Of a stretch of 64,000 bases of DNA, positions 57,606 to 64,000 are shown one piece after another. The translations under genes and the position numbers were made by a program. Position 1 is the first letter of the stretch. Every line of letters starts with the position of its first letter. The notes under the pieces are model-generated. The model saw only the letters and a list, made by a program, of their open reading frames with translations, was not told where the DNA came from and ran no database searches. Source of the DNA: CAZKRL01 sp964555295 (GTDB lineage Bacteria > Bacteroidota > Bacteroidia > Flavobacteriales_D > Sanyastnellaceae); assembly GCA_964555295.1 (NCBI GenBank), contig CAZKRL010000007.1, positions 1-64,000 of the forward strand, in the 5' to 3' direction.

Positions 57606-57776
57606 ATGAAACGTACTTATCAACCCTCGAATACAAAGCGTAGAAACAAGCATGGTTTCCGCAAGAGAATGGCTAGTGTAAAAGGCCGCGCAGTATTGTC
57701 GGCTCGTCGTCGCAGAGGCAGAAAGAAACTCTCTGTCTCCGATGAAAGAAGACACAAGGGAATAGTGAGACTATAA
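57606..57776 (+). CDS. rpmH: 50S ribosomal protein bL34 (56 aa)
   Basis: [20 protein letters not shown] is the invariant bL34 N-terminus, followed by [20 protein letters not shown] and [16 protein letters not shown]. It is a few residues longer at the C-terminus than the E. coli protein (46), as usual in this phylum. It is transcribed from its own promoter (57537-57566) and ends in a strong terminator (57798-57824). It is not beside rnpA/dnaA here, unlike in many other phyla. Confidence 0.97.
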   Translation: MKRTYQPSNTKRRNKHGFRKRMASVKGRAVLSARRRRGRKKLSVSDERRHKGIVRL

Positions 57777-57797
57777 TTATTTTTTTATTAGTGATAT

Positions 57798-57824
57798 CCG
57801 CGGCCTTGGTCGCGGTTTTTTTTT
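57798..57824 (+). terminator. Rho-independent terminator after rpmH
   Basis: CCGCG (57798-57802) pairs with CGCGG (57811-57815) around an 8-base loop and is followed by nine T residues. Confidence 0.88.
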
Positions 57825-57842
57825 ACCCCTAATTTCGCCGCC

Positions 57843-58970
57843 ATGCAAATAGCGGTTGATACGAGAATGTTGCGCAGTGGCAAGTTGGATGGTATTGGTC
57901 GCTTCGCCCATGAAATCTTAAGCAGGGTGGTTCAAGCACACCCGGAGCATCAATTCCACTTCTTTTTTGACCGACCCTTTGACAAGCGATATATCTATGC
58001 GCCCAATGTCAAGGCCCGAACCTTATTTCCGCGCGCCATGCATCCATTGTTGTTTCGGATGTGGTATGACCTTTCTTTCCCGAAAGCCGCGAAACGGGCA
58101 GGATGTGAGGTAATGGTTTGTCCCGGGCCGCTTGCTTCAACCCAGCCAGGCATGCCACAGCTTACGGTTTTACATGATCTCAATTTTGTTCATCATCCGG
58201 GAGACATGCCCAAGGTAATCGGCAACTACTACAGAAAATATACGCCTCGTTTCGTGCAGGCATCTGATCGGTTGGCCACAGTTAGTGAATTCAGCAAAAG
58301 AGACATCTCACAAACTTACTCATACGATCTCTCTCGAATCGCTGTGATACCAAATGCTGCCGCGAGCGGTTATAAACCGCATGACGAGGCAGAAATACAA
58401 AATATTCGAAACGAGGTTTCTCAAGGCGCGCCGTACTTCCTGTTTGTTAGCACGATTTGTCCGCGCAAAAATCTCAATCGACTATTGCAGGCATATGAAA
58501 GCTTTCGCCTTGCCAATAAGAAACACATTAAAATGCTTGTTGTTGGGGATGCATTCTGGCGCGACGCTGCCATTGAGAAGACATTGAAATCCATGCAATT
58601 CAAAAATGATGTGCTGTTTCTTGGACGTCAGAATGCATCACAAATCGTGAGAATCACGGCGGCGGCATTTGCGCTCACATACGTGAGTTACTTCGAAGGA
58701 TTTGGCATACCATTGTTGGAAGCTTTCCAGTCGGGCGTTCCCGTGATTGCCGGCGATGCAACAGCACTTCCGGAGGTTGCGGGAGGTGCTGCCTTGCTCG
58801 CAAACCCCTTCAGTGTTGAAGACATTAGCAACGCCATGCAACGAATCGCGACGGAAGCGACCTTGCGCGATGAGCTGATTCATTCAGGGTTACGGCGAGC
58901 CCAGGAATTCTCTTGGGACCGCAGCGCTGAAAAATTTCTTGAGGCCATAGTTCATACACTGCATGCTTAA
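57843..58970 (+). CDS. GT4 family glycosyltransferase (375 aa)
   Basis: A GT-B fold transferase: N-terminal MQIAVDTRMLRSGKLDGIGR, LTVLHDLNFVHHPGD, VSEFSKRDISQTY. In the C-terminal nucleotide-sugar domain there is FVSTICPRKNLNRLLQAYES and the E-x7-E motif region YFEGFGIPLLEAFQSGVPVI. It probably acts in lipopolysaccharide or capsule assembly. Its last 8 bases overlap rnhB. Acceptor and sugar donor are unknown. Confidence 0.9.
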   Translation: MQIAVDTRMLRSGKLDGIGRFAHEILSRVVQAHPEHQFHFFFDRPFDKRYIYAPNVKARTLFPRAMHPLLFRMWYDLSFPKAAKRAGCEVMVCPGPLASTQPGMPQLTVLHDLNFVHHPGDMPKVIGNYYRKYTPRFVQASDRLATVSEFSKRDISQTYSYDLSRIAVIPNAAASGYKPHDEAEIQNIRNEVSQGAPYFLFVSTICPRKNLNRLLQAYESFRLANKKHIKMLVVGDAFWRDAAIEKTLKSMQFKNDVLFLGRQNASQIVRITAAAFALTYVSYFEGFGIPLLEAFQSGVPVIAGDATALPEVAGGAALLANPFSVEDISNAMQRIATEATLRDELIHSGLRRAQEFSWDRSAEKFLEAIVHTLHA

Positions 58971-59532
58971 CACCTTTGACGAAAATCTTCTGGAGGCCGG
59001 ATGTGACGAGGCCGGCAGAGGTTGTCTTGCGGGCCCTGTGTTCGCTGCTGCGGTTATTTTACCCAAAGATTTTTTTCATCCCTTGTTGAATGACTCAAAA
59101 AAGATGACTGAGGCAGCACGAAATATTTTGCGCCCCATCATTGAACAGCATGCTATTGCATGGGCAGTAGCGAGTTGTAGCGCTGAAGAAATAGGGAGCA
59201 TCAATATTCTCAATGCGAGTATACTCGCCATGCACCGGGCATTGGATGTGCTGAAGCTCCGGCCCGAACTAATACTTGTAGATGGCAACCGATTCAAACC
59301 CTACAAAGAGATACAACATCATTGTGTCATTGGTGGCGACGGAAAATATGCGGCCATTGCTGCGGCCTCGGTGCTTGCTAAAACCTACCGAGATGAACAC
59401 ATGGAAACATTGCATCAACAATATCCGCTTTACGGCTGGGACAAAAACAAAGCTTATCCTACCAAAGAACACAGACAAGCCGTAGAACGATTTGGAAAAA
59501 CTCCTGAGCATCGACCTGGATTCAAAATGTGA
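58963..59532 (+). CDS. rnhB: Ribonuclease HII (189 aa)
   Basis: Catalytic motifs are LEAGCDEAGRGCLAGPVF (D15, E16), LILVDGNRF (third acidic residue) and GDGKYAAIAAASVLAKTYRD (fourth Asp). It removes ribonucleotides and RNA primers from DNA-RNA hybrids. The start overlaps the glycosyltransferase end by 8 bases, indicating translational coupling. Confidence 0.95.
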   Translation: MLNTFDENLLEAGCDEAGRGCLAGPVFAAAVILPKDFFHPLLNDSKKMTEAARNILRPIIEQHAIAWAVASCSAEEIGSINILNASILAMHRALDVLKLRPELILVDGNRFKPYKEIQHHCVIGGDGKYAAIAAASVLAKTYRDEHMETLHQQYPLYGWDKNKAYPTKEHRQAVERFGKTPEHRPGFKM

Positions 59533-59539
59533 GTAGAGA

Positions 59540-60901
59540 TTAAGAGCACAACCACTCCAGCAGCGCACCCGGTTCTGCCTCAGCGTAGAAATCATTTCTA
59601 TTGGGCAAAGCATACGTGTCCCTTTCCTTCAAATATAATTCTACAGGATCGTCATTAAAATCACAAGGGAAAGCGACACCCATGGACAGAATTTCACGGG
59701 CATAATCCATTGAGTAACCATAATTCTGTATTGAAATATTGAACACTTCATAACCAAGAGCATCGAAAAAAGTAGTTGAATAAATACTGATTTGAATCCG
59801 CGACTTTGCAAATAACTCCTTAATTGAGACATTGGCATCTTCAATATCTATGTGCTCAAAGGAACTTTGAAGGTAACGATCACGATGTTTTTCAAGCGGA
59901 TGCAATTTCACAGTTGCACGCCAACCTGGATGATTGGAAAGTTTGGTATCGAGTGATTTCAAATATGTCAAATAATCTCCATCAAGATTCTTCTGAGAAC
60001 AAACCACGATAAGATTCTCTTTTGCCAAATGGGGGAATTCCTTTTTGCCTGGCTCATAATATTCTCCAATAACATGAATCCTATTTTCTGTAAACTCACA
60101 ACCCCGAAGCAATAGCTCCTTCCACTTTTCACCATAAACTCCGATTCTGTCGGGGAATAAACCGGTTGATAGGGCCGTCTTATATTGATCAGGATAGACA
60201 TAATAAATATCATTCACCGCAATTAGTCCATGTTGCAATTCGACAGACTCAATATCCAAAACATTCAATGCGGCCAATAAACCCTCCTTGTGATAATGAC
60301 AAGTAAATACCACTTTTCTTGCCCCCTTGCCCTTAAATAAAGAGTAGTAAAATCGGAACTCGTCATAGAAAACATGAAAGCAACTCTTTAGATATAATAA
60401 TTCCGACACAGTGAACAAGCCCGATTTCTGCGCTTTGGCAAGAACTCTATTGATATCCGATAATAACATCAACTCCTTAGAATCCGGAATAGCTCGTGCT
60501 CTCGAAAGATTACTAATACGATAATCACAAGACAAAAAAACACTTCCAAGATTGATAACAGTTAATTTTTCAGGGTTAATAACACGAATTATTTCATGGA
60601 AGTAAAAAGAAACACTCTCGCCAGCTGAGTTTATTTTGGAACGGTTCTCGGCTAAAAGAACCAAATCATTCAAATGAACGGCACTTGCCTTCGCTGCCAC
60701 CTTTCGTATGAAAACAAAAACATATTGAATCCAAAGAGGGAAATGAAAATAATTTCTAAGTAATTTTCTAGTAGATCCATTTTCAGAATATGATAATGCG
60801 TGTTGAAATATCTTAATATAATTGAACTGCTCCCCATGGCAGATATGACCATCGCCAAGTTTAGAATTAATATAATTATTTAATTCAGGGTATGATTTCA
60901 C
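59540..60901 (-). CDS. Putative surface-polysaccharide glycosyltransferase (GT-B-like), 453 aa
   Basis: No transmembrane helices. The middle reads VVFTCHYHKEGLLAALNVLD and ESVELQHGLI, then PDRIGVYGEKWKELLLRGC and NRIHVIGEYYEPG. The C-terminal part has VKLHPLEKHRDRY and ISIYSTTFFDALGYEVF. The HGL motif followed by a Tyr/Pro-rich loop and the late KLHP and S-T-x-x-x-DA segments are typical of capsule or CDP-glycerol-like GT-B transferases. The start is GTG at 60901, 3 bases after the stop of the DUF4910 gene, so the two form an operon. Assignment is by pattern only. Confidence 0.6.
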   Translation of the reverse strand: MKSYPELNNYINSKLGDGHICHGEQFNYIKIFQHALSYSENGSTRKLLRNYFHFPLWIQYVFVFIRKVAAKASAVHLNDLVLLAENRSKINSAGESVSFYFHEIIRVINPEKLTVINLGSVFLSCDYRISNLSRARAIPDSKELMLLSDINRVLAKAQKSGLFTVSELLYLKSCFHVFYDEFRFYYSLFKGKGARKVVFTCHYHKEGLLAALNVLDIESVELQHGLIAVNDIYYVYPDQYKTALSTGLFPDRIGVYGEKWKELLLRGCEFTENRIHVIGEYYEPGKKEFPHLAKENLIVVCSQKNLDGDYLTYLKSLDTKLSNHPGWRATVKLHPLEKHRDRYLQSSFEHIDIEDANVSIKELFAKSRIQISIYSTTFFDALGYEVFNISIQNYGYSMDYAREILSMGVAFPCDFNDDPVELYLKERDTYALPNRNDFYAEAEPGALLEWLCS

Positions 60902-60904
60902 AAC

Positions 60905-62182
60905 TCAACGCATTTCAATCAAACCTTCCCTTATACATCTCTCAATAATATCGCTATACAACAATGCGAACTCATCCCGCCGCTCAGCTATATCTATCAC
61001 GTTAGTTGTTCCATCACAGTGCGCGAGCAGATGCATCATACGGTGCACATTGGTACGATCATACAGCGGATTCACGGAAGATGGATACATCCCTCTTTTG
61101 CCTAGCTGTGGTTCACATCCTGCTAAGGTTGAAAAATAAACATGATCTATCTCAAGGAGTTGACTTATGGCCAGATAAGTATCAATCGTTTCCGCCATGG
61201 CAGAAAAGGAAATATAACGTTTGTTATCAAGAGAGGTGTGATACTCCCGATACCTCTGGTAGGGTGTGCGCATCAAGGATCCCACTGGTAAATTAAAACC
61301 AGGTGAACAGTATTGCCGCTCGTCACTTCCTCCAACCGAAAATGACTCGATGTTGTAATCGATCTTTGAGAATTTCAATACGTGTTCGGCCACGCGATCG
61401 CCCAAGGCGTTATCCCTTCTTGATTTCTTGTAATGAAACTTACCATCATCACCTACACAAGTAACTACATAACCTGCCGCAAGGTTCTTCTTCATGGTTT
61501 CTCCCCACTCATCTAAAAAAGCAATAACACCAATGGTCTCAGGAGCAAACAAGAATCTATAGGAATAATAACGATCATTTTTCTTCGCGATCTCTGCAGC
61601 CAAGAATGCAGTCACCAACGGCCCGCTTAGCTCGTTGTTGGCCATAGAGGGGTGACAACAATACGTGCTAAAAAGAATCTCTTTTTTTGATTTACCGGGC
61701 AAATAAAATTGACCATAAGTCAATGATCCAGGTTTCAGGTCAGCGTCAATAAATACACGATAATTACCTTCCTTCGGCAGCGTGATCAACGTGTTATGAT
61801 CCAAACAAAAGCCCCAGTTTTCTTTGTAATACGAGGTAATGTAGGGAATGGCATCGGGCATCTCGGGTATGCTGTGCAAATGTTGAATCAACTCATCATA
61901 AGTAAGCTCCCGATTAACAGGTATCGAATAGTTGACCACATGCAGATTGTTGTTTTCGAAGCAAGCAATTTTATCGCCTGATGGAGTAATGATGTACGCA
62001 TCTCTGATATTCCATTCATTAGGAATCGTCCAATCAAATACTTGCTTCCCAGTTGGCACCTCTGAGATTTGCAGGGGTATGATTTCGCTCAGAATCTGCA
62101 ATGATTCCCTCAATCCATTGCCCGTAATACTCCGGCAAATGGGCCATAGTTTGTCAAAATATTTTTCCAGATTCTCAAGCAT
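60905..62182 (-). CDS. DUF4910 aminopeptidase-like protein (425 aa)
   Basis: The start MLENLEKYFDKLWPICRSIT and GNGLRESLQILSEIIPLQIS matches the DUF4910/DUF2172 family. The M28-like metal site is suggested by STYCCHPSMANNELSGP, FLFAPETIGVIAFLDEW and SDERQYCSPGFNLPVGS. A C-terminal winged-helix-like segment ends the protein (CDGTTNVIDIAERRDEFALL). Members often lie in polysaccharide or glycolipid clusters, where their substrate is unknown. It is cotranscribed with the downstream glycosyltransferase-like gene. Confidence 0.8.
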   Translation of the reverse strand: MLENLEKYFDKLWPICRSITGNGLRESLQILSEIIPLQISEVPTGKQVFDWTIPNEWNIRDAYIITPSGDKIACFENNNLHVVNYSIPVNRELTYDELIQHLHSIPEMPDAIPYITSYYKENWGFCLDHNTLITLPKEGNYRVFIDADLKPGSLTYGQFYLPGKSKKEILFSTYCCHPSMANNELSGPLVTAFLAAEIAKKNDRYYSYRFLFAPETIGVIAFLDEWGETMKKNLAAGYVVTCVGDDGKFHYKKSRRDNALGDRVAEHVLKFSKIDYNIESFSVGGSDERQYCSPGFNLPVGSLMRTPYQRYREYHTSLDNKRYISFSAMAETIDTYLAISQLLEIDHVYFSTLAGCEPQLGKRGMYPSSVNPLYDRTNVHRMMHLLAHCDGTTNVIDIAERRDEFALLYSDIIERCIREGLIEMR

Positions 62183-62319
62183 GAAGCGAAAGTAAGATGG
62201 CGGAAGTTATATCTTCATGCAACATCAAAAATGATATTTCCTATGACGTAGTCGGTGGGAAGCCGATGATGAAAGATGTTTTGCGCAGTTACTACATGCT
62301 GAGAAAAGCTGCTCAATGT

Positions 62320-64000
62320 TTAGCATACGACATTCACAATTCGACCCGGAACCACAATGATTTTTTTGATGGGCTTGCCATCGAGATATTTTTCAGTTTG
62401 TGATTCAGAGCGTATGATTTGCTCTACCTCAGGCGCTCCGAGCGAAGTTGAAATACGATGGAAAAAACGGGTTTTTCCATTGAATGAAACCGGATATTCA
62501 AAGGTGTCGGACTCAAGATACTCCTCATTGAATTGAGGCCAAATGGCATCACACACGGTTGTGGAATGTCCGAGCGACTCCCATACTTCCTCAGCAATAT
62601 GCGGCGCGAAGGGTGAGAGCAGGACCACCAGCGGTTCAATCACCCTTCGTTTGGTGCAGTTCAAATCATGTAATTCATTCACACAAATCATGAAAGCGCT
62701 CACGCACGTGTTCCAAGAGTAACGATCGAGATCCTCCGTGATTTTTTTGATGGTCTTGTGAAGGGTCTTAAGCTCATCTCGGCTGGGCTCTTCTTCCGTA
62801 ATTCGCAGGCCCTTCTGCTCGTCAAAGATCAACCGCCAGAATCGACGAAGGAAGTTGTGAACTCCATTGATACTCTTGGTATCCCATGGCTTGCTCTGCT
62901 CAACAGGCCCGAGAAACATTTCGTACAAGCGCAAGGTATCTGCACCGTGACTCTTGCATAGATTGTCGGGATTGTCGACATTGAACCATCGTTTCGACAT
63001 TTTATCGATCGCATAAGTGCAGGTATATTCACCTTTTTCGTTGAAGATGAACTCAGCGTCCTTGTATTCAGGCAACCATTTTTTGAATGCCTCCGTATCG
63101 AGTTTATCGTTATCAACGATATGAATGTCTACATACAACTGCTGGGTTTCGTATTGATCTTTCAGCTCAGAACTAACGAATGTTTTGGTGCCAGTGATTC
63201 TGTAAACGTGATTGCTTCGTCCCAAGATCATCCCCTGATTGATCAGCTTGCGAAAGGGCTCGTCAAATGATATATGGCCCAGATCATGCAGCAACTTCGT
63301 CCAGAATCTTGCATATAACAGATGGCCGGTGGCATGTTCCGAACCGCCCATGTACAGATCTACCTGATTCCAGTAATCGGTTTTTTCTCTTGCTGCAAAT
63401 TCATTCTCGTTTTTTGGATCCATGTAGCGCAAGAAATACCAGGAAGATCCCGCCCAACCGGGCATGGTGTTGTATTCGAGGCGCCTCACCCCCAGCCCCT
63501 CTCCAAAGGAGAGGGGAGTTGTGTGTAAGTTCTCTTGGATGCTATTAATTACAAAACTTACATTGGCCAAGACTTGATCATTGGTAAAGCGAATAACTCG
63601 ATATCCAAGTGCTTGCAGGTATTCAGTTCTTAAACGATCGTATTCTCTCTGCTCTGGGATTTCATGAATACTGCCGTCAATCTCGACAATGAGTTTTTTT
63701 GTCAAGCATACGAAGTCAACGATGAAATCACCAATAGTATGTTGTCTTCGAAAAGCAACATTGAGTTTTTTGTTACGGATGTTCTGCCATATAAGGTCTT
63801 CAGCTGCAGTAGGATTTTTTCTATTATACCTTGCGAATTCTTTAAGTTTAGACCAAGCAAGAACATTGGCGGTCTGCCAATCGAGAATTCTTTGATGTAA
63901 ATCATTTTCTGCCAGGTTTGCACCCTCCTCTCCAAAGGAGAGGGACTGGGGGTGAGGCTCGTATTTCCAATCACTTGCCCTGGCCAGCGGCGGCTCTCCC
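62320..64000 (-). CDS. leuS: Leucyl-tRNA synthetase, C-terminal part, carrying an in-frame DUF559 insertion (5' end outside window)
   Basis: The frame is open from the window edge to TAA at 62322-62320, about 559 codons. Genuine LeuRS sequence flanks the insertion: EPPLARASDWKYE before it, and RLEYNTMPGWAGSSWYFLRY after it. It continues with SEHATGHLLYARFWTKLLHD, the signature loop KMSKR, GADTLRLYEMFLGPVEQSKP and the anticodon-binding helices with LSPFAPHIAEEVWESLG. Codons for 158 extra residues (63484-63957) lie between WKYE and RLEY, just before the second half of the catalytic fold. The KMSKS loop reads KMSKR. Whether the insert stays in the enzyme, and whether the enzyme works, cannot be told from sequence. 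Confidence 0.93.
   Translation of the reverse strand, partial: GEPPLARASDWKYEPHPQSLSFGEEGANLAENDLHQRILDWQTANVLAWSKLKEFARYNRKNPTAAEDLIWQNIRNKKLNVAFRRQHTIGDFIVDFVCLTKKLIVEIDGSIHEIPEQREYDRLRTEYLQALGYRVIRFTNDQVLANVSFVINSIQENLHTTPLSFGEGLGVRRLEYNTMPGWAGSSWYFLRYMDPKNENEFAAREKTDYWNQVDLYMGGSEHATGHLLYARFWTKLLHDLGHISFDEPFRKLINQGMILGRSNHVYRITGTKTFVSSELKDQYETQQLYVDIHIVDNDKLDTEAFKKWLPEYKDAEFIFNEKGEYTCTYAIDKMSKRWFNVDNPDNLCKSHGADTLRLYEMFLGPVEQSKPWDTKSINGVHNFLRRFWRLIFDEQKGLRITEEEPSRDELKTLHKTIKKITEDLDRYSWNTCVSAFMICVNELHDLNCTKRRVIEPLVVLLSPFAPHIAEEVWESLGHSTTVCDAIWPQFNEEYLESDTFEYPVSFNGKTRFFHRISTSLGAPEVEQIIRSESQTEKYLDGKPIKKIIVVPGRIVNVVC
63484..63518. repeat. Inverted repeat, downstream arm of the leuS element
   Basis: CCTCACCCCCAGCCCCTCTC and the following bases to 63518. 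The arm itself contains the palindrome CCTCTCC-AAA-GGAGAGG. It pairs with 63923-63957. Confidence 0.85.
63923..63957. repeat. Inverted repeat, upstream arm of the leuS element
   Basis: Reverse complement partner of 63484-63518, also with an internal CCTCTCC-AAA-GGAGAGG palindrome. Differences lie at one internal base, in the three central loop bases and in two bases at the inner end. Confidence 0.85.

Larger units (their letters stand above)
63484..63957 (-). mobile_element. In-frame palindrome-flanked DUF559 nuclease element inside leuS (474 bp)
   Basis: Exactly 474 bases (158 codons, beginning and ending on codon boundaries) interrupt leuS. The ends are 35-base inverted repeats (63484-63518 and 63923-63957, about 29 of 35 matching). 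Between them the continuous reading frame encodes a complete DUF559 (Vsr-like PD-(D/E)XK) domain: TAAEDLIWQNIRNKKLNVAF with RRQHTIGDFIVDFVC, KKLIVEIDGSIHE, and a GYRVIRFTNDQVL stretch. DUF559 genes with such palindromic flanks occur widely in Bacteroidota. In-frame selfish palindromes in coding genes are known from Rickettsia. No intein splice residues are present. Confidence 0.85.

Noticed and set aside
63484..63957. Intein in LeuRS
   Set aside because: No Cys/Ser/Thr at the first insert residue, no His-Asn end and no +1 nucleophile; the domain is DUF559, not a splicing fold.

Overview
The window reads as a draft-assembly contig (one 100-N gap at 2653-2752) from a free-living, probably aquatic member of Bacteroidota, most likely Flavobacteriales-like. 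Supporting signs are promoters of the phylum-specific form TTG-N17-19-TAnnTTTG (clear ones before tRNA-Ser and rpmH), an outer-membrane DUF5686 protein, a T9SS/gliding-motility type C-terminal sorting domain, a fused DAHP synthase-chorismate mutase, isolated atpD-atpC genes, and a proteorhodopsin.

Layout. 1-3.3 kb: the start of an M16 peptidase, then a repeat-rich, gapped stretch and tRNA-Ser(GCT). 3.3-11.5 kb: an AT-rich accessory stretch of secreted orphan proteins (a tandem paralogue pair plus a decayed third copy, a secreted archaemetzincin-like protease coupled to a 52-residue secreted peptide) and a three-gene N-formylglutamate-amidohydrolase cassette. 11.5-24.0 kb: a defence island. 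Two convergent operons encode an SspABCD-like DNA phosphorothioation module (cysteine desulfurase, DUF4007 protein, P-loop ATPase, DndC-like ATP pyrophosphatase) with an SF2 helicase, a GHKL ATPase, a GIY-YIG protein and a DGQHR-motif protein. 24.4-31.0 kb: a TetR-controlled RND efflux operon. 31-39 kb: RNase R, a GT39-like transferase, DUF5686 protein, atpDC. 39.5-49.6 kb: a large secreted adhesin-like protein, OmpA lipoprotein, ECF sigma factor, a CarH-type MerR/B12 photoreceptor, DedA, a radical SAM protein and a DUF4143 ATPase. 49.9-52.9 kb: a phototrophy pair, a single-polypeptide lycopene cyclase-beta-carotene dioxygenase fusion (CrtY-Blh) and a proton-pumping rhodopsin. 53-62 kb: aromatic amino acid entry enzyme, proline dehydrogenase, M20 peptidase, bL34, glycosyltransferases, RNase HII, DUF4910 protein. 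62.3-64 kb: the 3' part of leuS, interrupted in frame by a 474-bp element encoding a DUF559 nuclease domain between 35-bp inverted repeats.

How genes work together. CrtY-Blh should turn lycopene into beta-carotene and then retinal, the chromophore of the adjacent opsin. The opsin has the proton-pump triad D80/T84/E91, a green-type Met at 88, and a Gly (G135) where carotenoid-antenna rhodopsins have their fenestration. The CarH-like regulator and ECF factor 4-7 kb away are plausible light-response controllers. No phytoene synthase, desaturase or carotenoid hydroxylase is in the window. The defence operons plausibly form a modification module (SspABCD-like) plus one or two restriction modules.

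The most noteworthy items are the composite phosphorothioation locus, the in-frame palindrome-flanked nuclease insertion in leuS, and the CrtY-Blh fusion beside a possibly antenna-capable rhodopsin. All family assignments come from reading motifs; no database search was run.
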